Source: Crocinitomicaceae bacterium (GTDB lineage Bacteria; Bacteroidota; Bacteroidia; Flavobacteriales_D; Crocinitomicaceae). Taken from it: a stretch of 8,975 nucleotides of DNA. The stretch is from the NCBI GenBank assembly GCA_003512365.1, contig DORI01000175.1:293-9267 (forward strand). Reading direction: 5' to 3'. Positions 6,817-8,975 of the stretch are shown piece after piece; position 1 is the first letter of the stretch, and the number at the start of each line of letters is the position of its first letter. A program made the translations under genes and the position numbers. The notes beneath the pieces are model-generated. The model worked only from the letters and a program-made list of their open reading frames with translations. It did not search any database and had not been told where the DNA came from.

Positions 6817-7974
6817 TTATTTTAAAAGTTCGTTTGCTTTTTCTCTTGCCAATAAATCAGCATTGATATAATCGGCTAATTTCGGATTTAAGGTATTGGT
6901 AATTGCATCCATTACTTCTTCGTTTAATTGAGCAATTTCTAAAAAAGCAATGCGTTTGTTAAGAAAAGCATCAACAGCGATTTCATTCGCAGCATTCAAG
7001 GTGCACGCCACAGTTCCTTTTAAATCCATTGCTTTATATGCTAGATTTAAGTTTCTAAATGCTGTTCGATCCGGTTGCTCGAATGTCAATTGAGGATAAT
7101 CTAAAAAATTAAAGCGTGGGTAAGGAGTCTTTAATCGTGCTGGATACGTTAGGGCATATTGAATAGGTAATTTCATGTCAGGAAGGCCCATCTGTGCTTT
7201 CATGCTTCCATCCTCGAATTGTACAAGTGAGTGAATTATAGATTGAGGATGCACCACCACATCAATTTGTGAGGCAGATAAATTAAATAACCATTTGGCT
7301 TCAATAACCTCTAACCCTTTATTCATTAAAGTTGCAGAATCTATGGTGATTTTAGCTCCCATTGACCAATTTGGGTGTTTCAATGCTTGTTCTAGACTGA
7401 CGTGTTTTAACTGCTCTGTGTTCATTCCACGAAATGGCCCACCCGAAGCTGTCAAATAAATTTTTTCAATTTTATTGTGAAATTCACCTACCAAGCACTG
7501 AAATATAGCAGAATGTTCAGAATCTACAGGATAAATATTCACTCCTTTTTCTCTTGCCAGTTGAGTGATCAATTCCCCAGCGACTACCAATGTTTCTTTG
7601 TTAGCAAGTGCAATGTTTTTACCTGCCGAAATAGCGTGAATGGTCGGTTTCAATCCAGCATAGCCTACAAGCGCAGTCAGGACTACATCTACTTGCGTTG
7701 ATTCAACTACCTGACATAATGCATCTTCGCCGGCATACACATGAATCTCTTCGTGCCACAAAGCATCTTTTACTTTCTGATAAAGCGTTTCTTCAGTGAT
7801 GACAACGGTGTTTGGTTTGAATTTGAGTGCTTGTTCAATTAATAAATCAGCATTTTTACCAGCTGTAAGCACTTCTAATTCAAATTGTTCAGGGTAAAGG
7901 GAGAGCACATCCAGCGCTTGAGTACCGATAGAGCCTGTTGAGCCGAGAATAGCAATACCTTTTTTAGTTTTCAT
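6817..7974 (-). CDS. dxr: 1-deoxy-D-xylulose 5-phosphate reductoisomerase
   Basis: Dxr (IspC) rearranges and reduces DXP to 2-C-methyl-D-erythritol 4-phosphate with NADPH and a divalent metal, the committed step of the MEP isoprenoid pathway. At 385 residues it has normal length. The NADPH Rossmann motif is GSTGSIGTQALDVL (11-24), and ALANKETLVVAGELI is at 122-136. The metal ligands are D151 and E153 in DSEHSAIF and E222 in MNKGLEVIEAKWLF. The flexible substrate loop is HPNWSMGAKITIDSATLMNK at 200-219. VVHPQSIIHSLVQF (240-253) and the helical C-terminal domain with AANEIAV follow. All catalytic residues are present. The use of Dxr implies the MEP route rather than mevalonate. rseP, a frequent dxr neighbour in flavobacteria, is not present here; the downstream gene is a small secreted protein. 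Confidence 0.99.
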   Translation of the reverse strand: MKTKKGIAILGSTGSIGTQALDVLSLYPEQFELEVLTAGKNADLLIEQALKFKPNTVVITEETLYQKVKDALWHEEIHVYAGEDALCQVVESTQVDVVLTALVGYAGLKPTIHAISAGKNIALANKETLVVAGELITQLAREKGVNIYPVDSEHSAIFQCLVGEFHNKIEKIYLTASGGPFRGMNTEQLKHVSLEQALKHPNWSMGAKITIDSATLMNKGLEVIEAKWLFNLSASQIDVVVHPQSIIHSLVQFEDGSMKAQMGLPDMKLPIQYALTYPARLKTPYPRFNFLDYPQLTFEQPDRTAFRNLNLAYKAMDLKGTVACTLNAANEIAVDAFLNKRIAFLEIAQLNEEVMDAITNTLNPKLADYINADLLAREKANELLK

Positions 7975-8137
7975 AGTTGGTTGAACAATTGGGGGACTTT
8001 ATGGTTTTTAGAATTGGACAAATTAAAAAAGTTAAATGTACACTTTACAGAATAATTAACAAATCAATTTTTCCATAAACCATTAATACAACGAAGGTTT
8101 AAAATGTTTTTTCATTTTCTTTCATTCCATTCACGAC

Positions 8138-8164
8138 CAAAAGTAATGGAACTATTATATTCAA
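8138..8164 (-). promoter_or_regulatory. Putative promoter with TACTTTTG -7 box, reading toward dxr
   Basis: On the minus strand a TTG (8164-8162) is followed after 16 bases by TACTTTTG (8145-8138), a perfect TAnnTTTG match. The geometry is the same as that of the promoter at 2028-2054. Initiation near 8133 would give dxr an untranslated leader of roughly 160 bases. This is the only full match in the 216-bp region between dxr and the small lipoprotein gene; that region otherwise shows no gene longer than about a dozen codons and no recognisable riboswitch. Confidence 0.4.
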
Positions 8165-8190
8165 GTGTTATTTTAGTTCATATAATAAAC

Positions 8191-8367
8191 CTAAATTAAA
8201 ACTGGAGCTTTGGTATCTGTTTGAATTACTTTCTCGGCAAGCTTTCCATTTCGTTTAAACGTTGGACTTCCTTTTCCTGAAAAATTCAATGCTCCTTTGT
8301 CAACAACAGAACAACTTGATGCGAATAAAAGTGCTGAACATATAAAGTATAAATTCTTTTTTACCAT
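8191..8367 (-). CDS. Short predicted lipoprotein, unknown function
   Basis: This 58-residue frame starts with ATG at 8367 and ends with TAG at 8191-8193. The N-terminus has two lysines, a hydrophobic stretch NLYFICSALLFASS, and C19 in FASSCS, a relaxed lipobox consistent with lipoprotein signal peptidase processing in Bacteroidota. The predicted mature peptide is only 40 residues, with a Ser/Gly/Lys-rich centre (FSGKGSPTFKRNGKLAEKV) and no known domain. It lies 41 bp downstream of the OmpA-family gene on the same strand, so it may belong to that transcript. No strong ribosome-binding site is seen. It could be a real small envelope protein or a chance frame; the combined signal sequence and lipobox favour a gene. 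I do not recognise any relative. Confidence 0.6.
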   Translation of the reverse strand: MVKKNLYFICSALLFASSCSVVDKGALNFSGKGSPTFKRNGKLAEKVIQTDTKAPVLI

Positions 8368-8408
8368 ATGAAGATAATCTTTAACTATTTGAATAATAAT
8401 AAATTAGT

Positions 8409-8975
8409 TTACTCGTCTAATTTAATTTTTAGTTCGGTTCGCCGATTTTTTTGATGTTCTTCTTCAGAGCAAAGCGATTCGTCGATACAGTTATTAACTA
8501 ATTGTTTTTCACCAAATCCTTTGGCAATAATTTTCTCGGGTAGTATCCCTTTACTTTTAATATAATTCACACAACTATTGGAGCGTTTATCAGATAACCA
8601 ATCGTTATATTGATCGGTTCCCCTACAATCAGTGTGGGAACTTAATTCAATAATCAAATCGGGGTGTGAGTTCATATATTTTACCAATTTATCAAGCTCT
8701 TTTTTACCCTCTGGACGAATATTCCATAAATCAAAGTCATAATAAATGTTCTCAAGTTTAATATAATCAGAATCTGCGATTTTTTCTAGTATAATAAATG
8801 AATTTTGGTCCGCATTACATTCAGTATCAGCTTTCATTACAAATCGCACATCTCTGTAATTAATTTTTGAGGCAACAATCGAATCTATTATTGATAACTC
8901 ACTTTTACCTAGTAATAGAGGTAGATTTTCTTTTTTTGTTAGAAATTTAGTAATTGATTTTCCTAGGAAAATCAA
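8409..8975 (-). CDS. OmpA-family peptidoglycan-binding outer membrane protein, C-terminal part
   Basis: This frame is open to the right edge of the window, so the gene continues beyond it; the TTG at the edge is not a credible start. The last ~115 of 188 visible residues are an OmpA C-terminal domain. IYYDFDLWNIRPEGKKELD (77-95) is the first strand and helix, IELSSHTDCRGTDQYNDWLS (109-128) contains the diaminopimelate-contacting D115, SDKRSNS carries the partner R131, and AKGFGEKQL (151-159) and QKNRRTELKI (175-184) close the fold. Such domains anchor envelope proteins to peptidoglycan in the periplasm. The insert NNCIDESLCSEEEH (161-174), with its cysteine pair, is typical of Bacteroidota versions. 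The preceding ~70 residues have no domain I recognise. Bacteroidota proteins of this kind often carry TPR, beta-propeller or CarboxypepD_reg domains upstream, but that part is outside the window. Confidence 0.93.
   Translation of the reverse strand: MIFLGKSITKFLTKKENLPLLLGKSELSIIDSIVASKINYRDVRFVMKADTECNADQNSFIILEKIADSDYIKLENIYYDFDLWNIRPEGKKELDKLVKYMNSHPDLIIELSSHTDCRGTDQYNDWLSDKRSNSCVNYIKSKGILPEKIIAKGFGEKQLVNNCIDESLCSEEEHQKNRRTELKIKLDE

Noticed and set aside
7477..7701. 74-codon plus-strand open frame inside dxr
   Set aside because: It is antisense to a highly conserved part of dxr and its translation shows no domain, signal peptide or plausible start context.
8171..8195. Imperfect inverted repeat around the end of the small lipoprotein gene (TTTAG...CTAAA)
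   Set aside because: The AT-only stem has a bulge and no adjacent T-tract in the transcribed direction, so it is not a credible terminator.

Overview
The window looks like core chromosome from a low-GC member of the Bacteroidota, most likely a flavobacterial lineage. This rests on protein style (a Bacteroidota-type OmpA C-terminus, a HAMP-less two-TM sensor kinase, small secreted proteins with short signal peptides ending in SQ/GQ), on A-rich or featureless start regions instead of strong Shine-Dalgarno sites, and on several TAnnTTTG boxes, the -7 element of the phylum's primary sigma factor. The genus cannot be fixed from the sequence alone. There are no tRNAs, rRNAs, CRISPR arrays, insertion sequences or phage genes.

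Layout. Bases 1-4457 read rightward: the 3' end of aroE (shikimate dehydrogenase), holA (DNA polymerase III delta), rsmE (16S rRNA m3U methyltransferase, start overlapping the holA stop by one base), a thioredoxin-reductase-like ferredoxin/flavodoxin-NADP reductase, and a membrane sensor histidine kinase with no response regulator beside it. A small secreted protein on the minus strand (4423-4812) runs head-on into the kinase gene and overlaps its end by 35 bp. Bases 4961-6261 hold thyA-folA, coupled by an ATGA overlap. Bases 6269-8975 read leftward: the C-terminal part of an OmpA-family protein, a short predicted lipoprotein (8191-8367), a 216-bp non-coding stretch, dxr (MEP isoprenoid pathway) and a small secreted cysteine-containing protein.

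How the genes relate. The conserved genes are housekeeping: aromatic amino acid synthesis, replication clamp loading, ribosome modification, electron transfer, thymidylate/folate metabolism and isoprenoid synthesis. ThyA and FolA are a true functional pair: ThyA oxidises methylene-THF to DHF and FolA regenerates THF. The other neighbours do not form one pathway.

I see no new multi-gene system. The most interesting signals are: (i) promoter -7 boxes ending exactly four bases before the start codons of holA and the histidine kinase, and a near-match before the 4812 gene, which suggests leaderless mRNAs; (ii) three small envelope or secreted proteins of unknown function; (iii) an apparently orphan sensor kinase overlapped at its 3' end by an antisense gene; (iv) a possible long leader before dxr.
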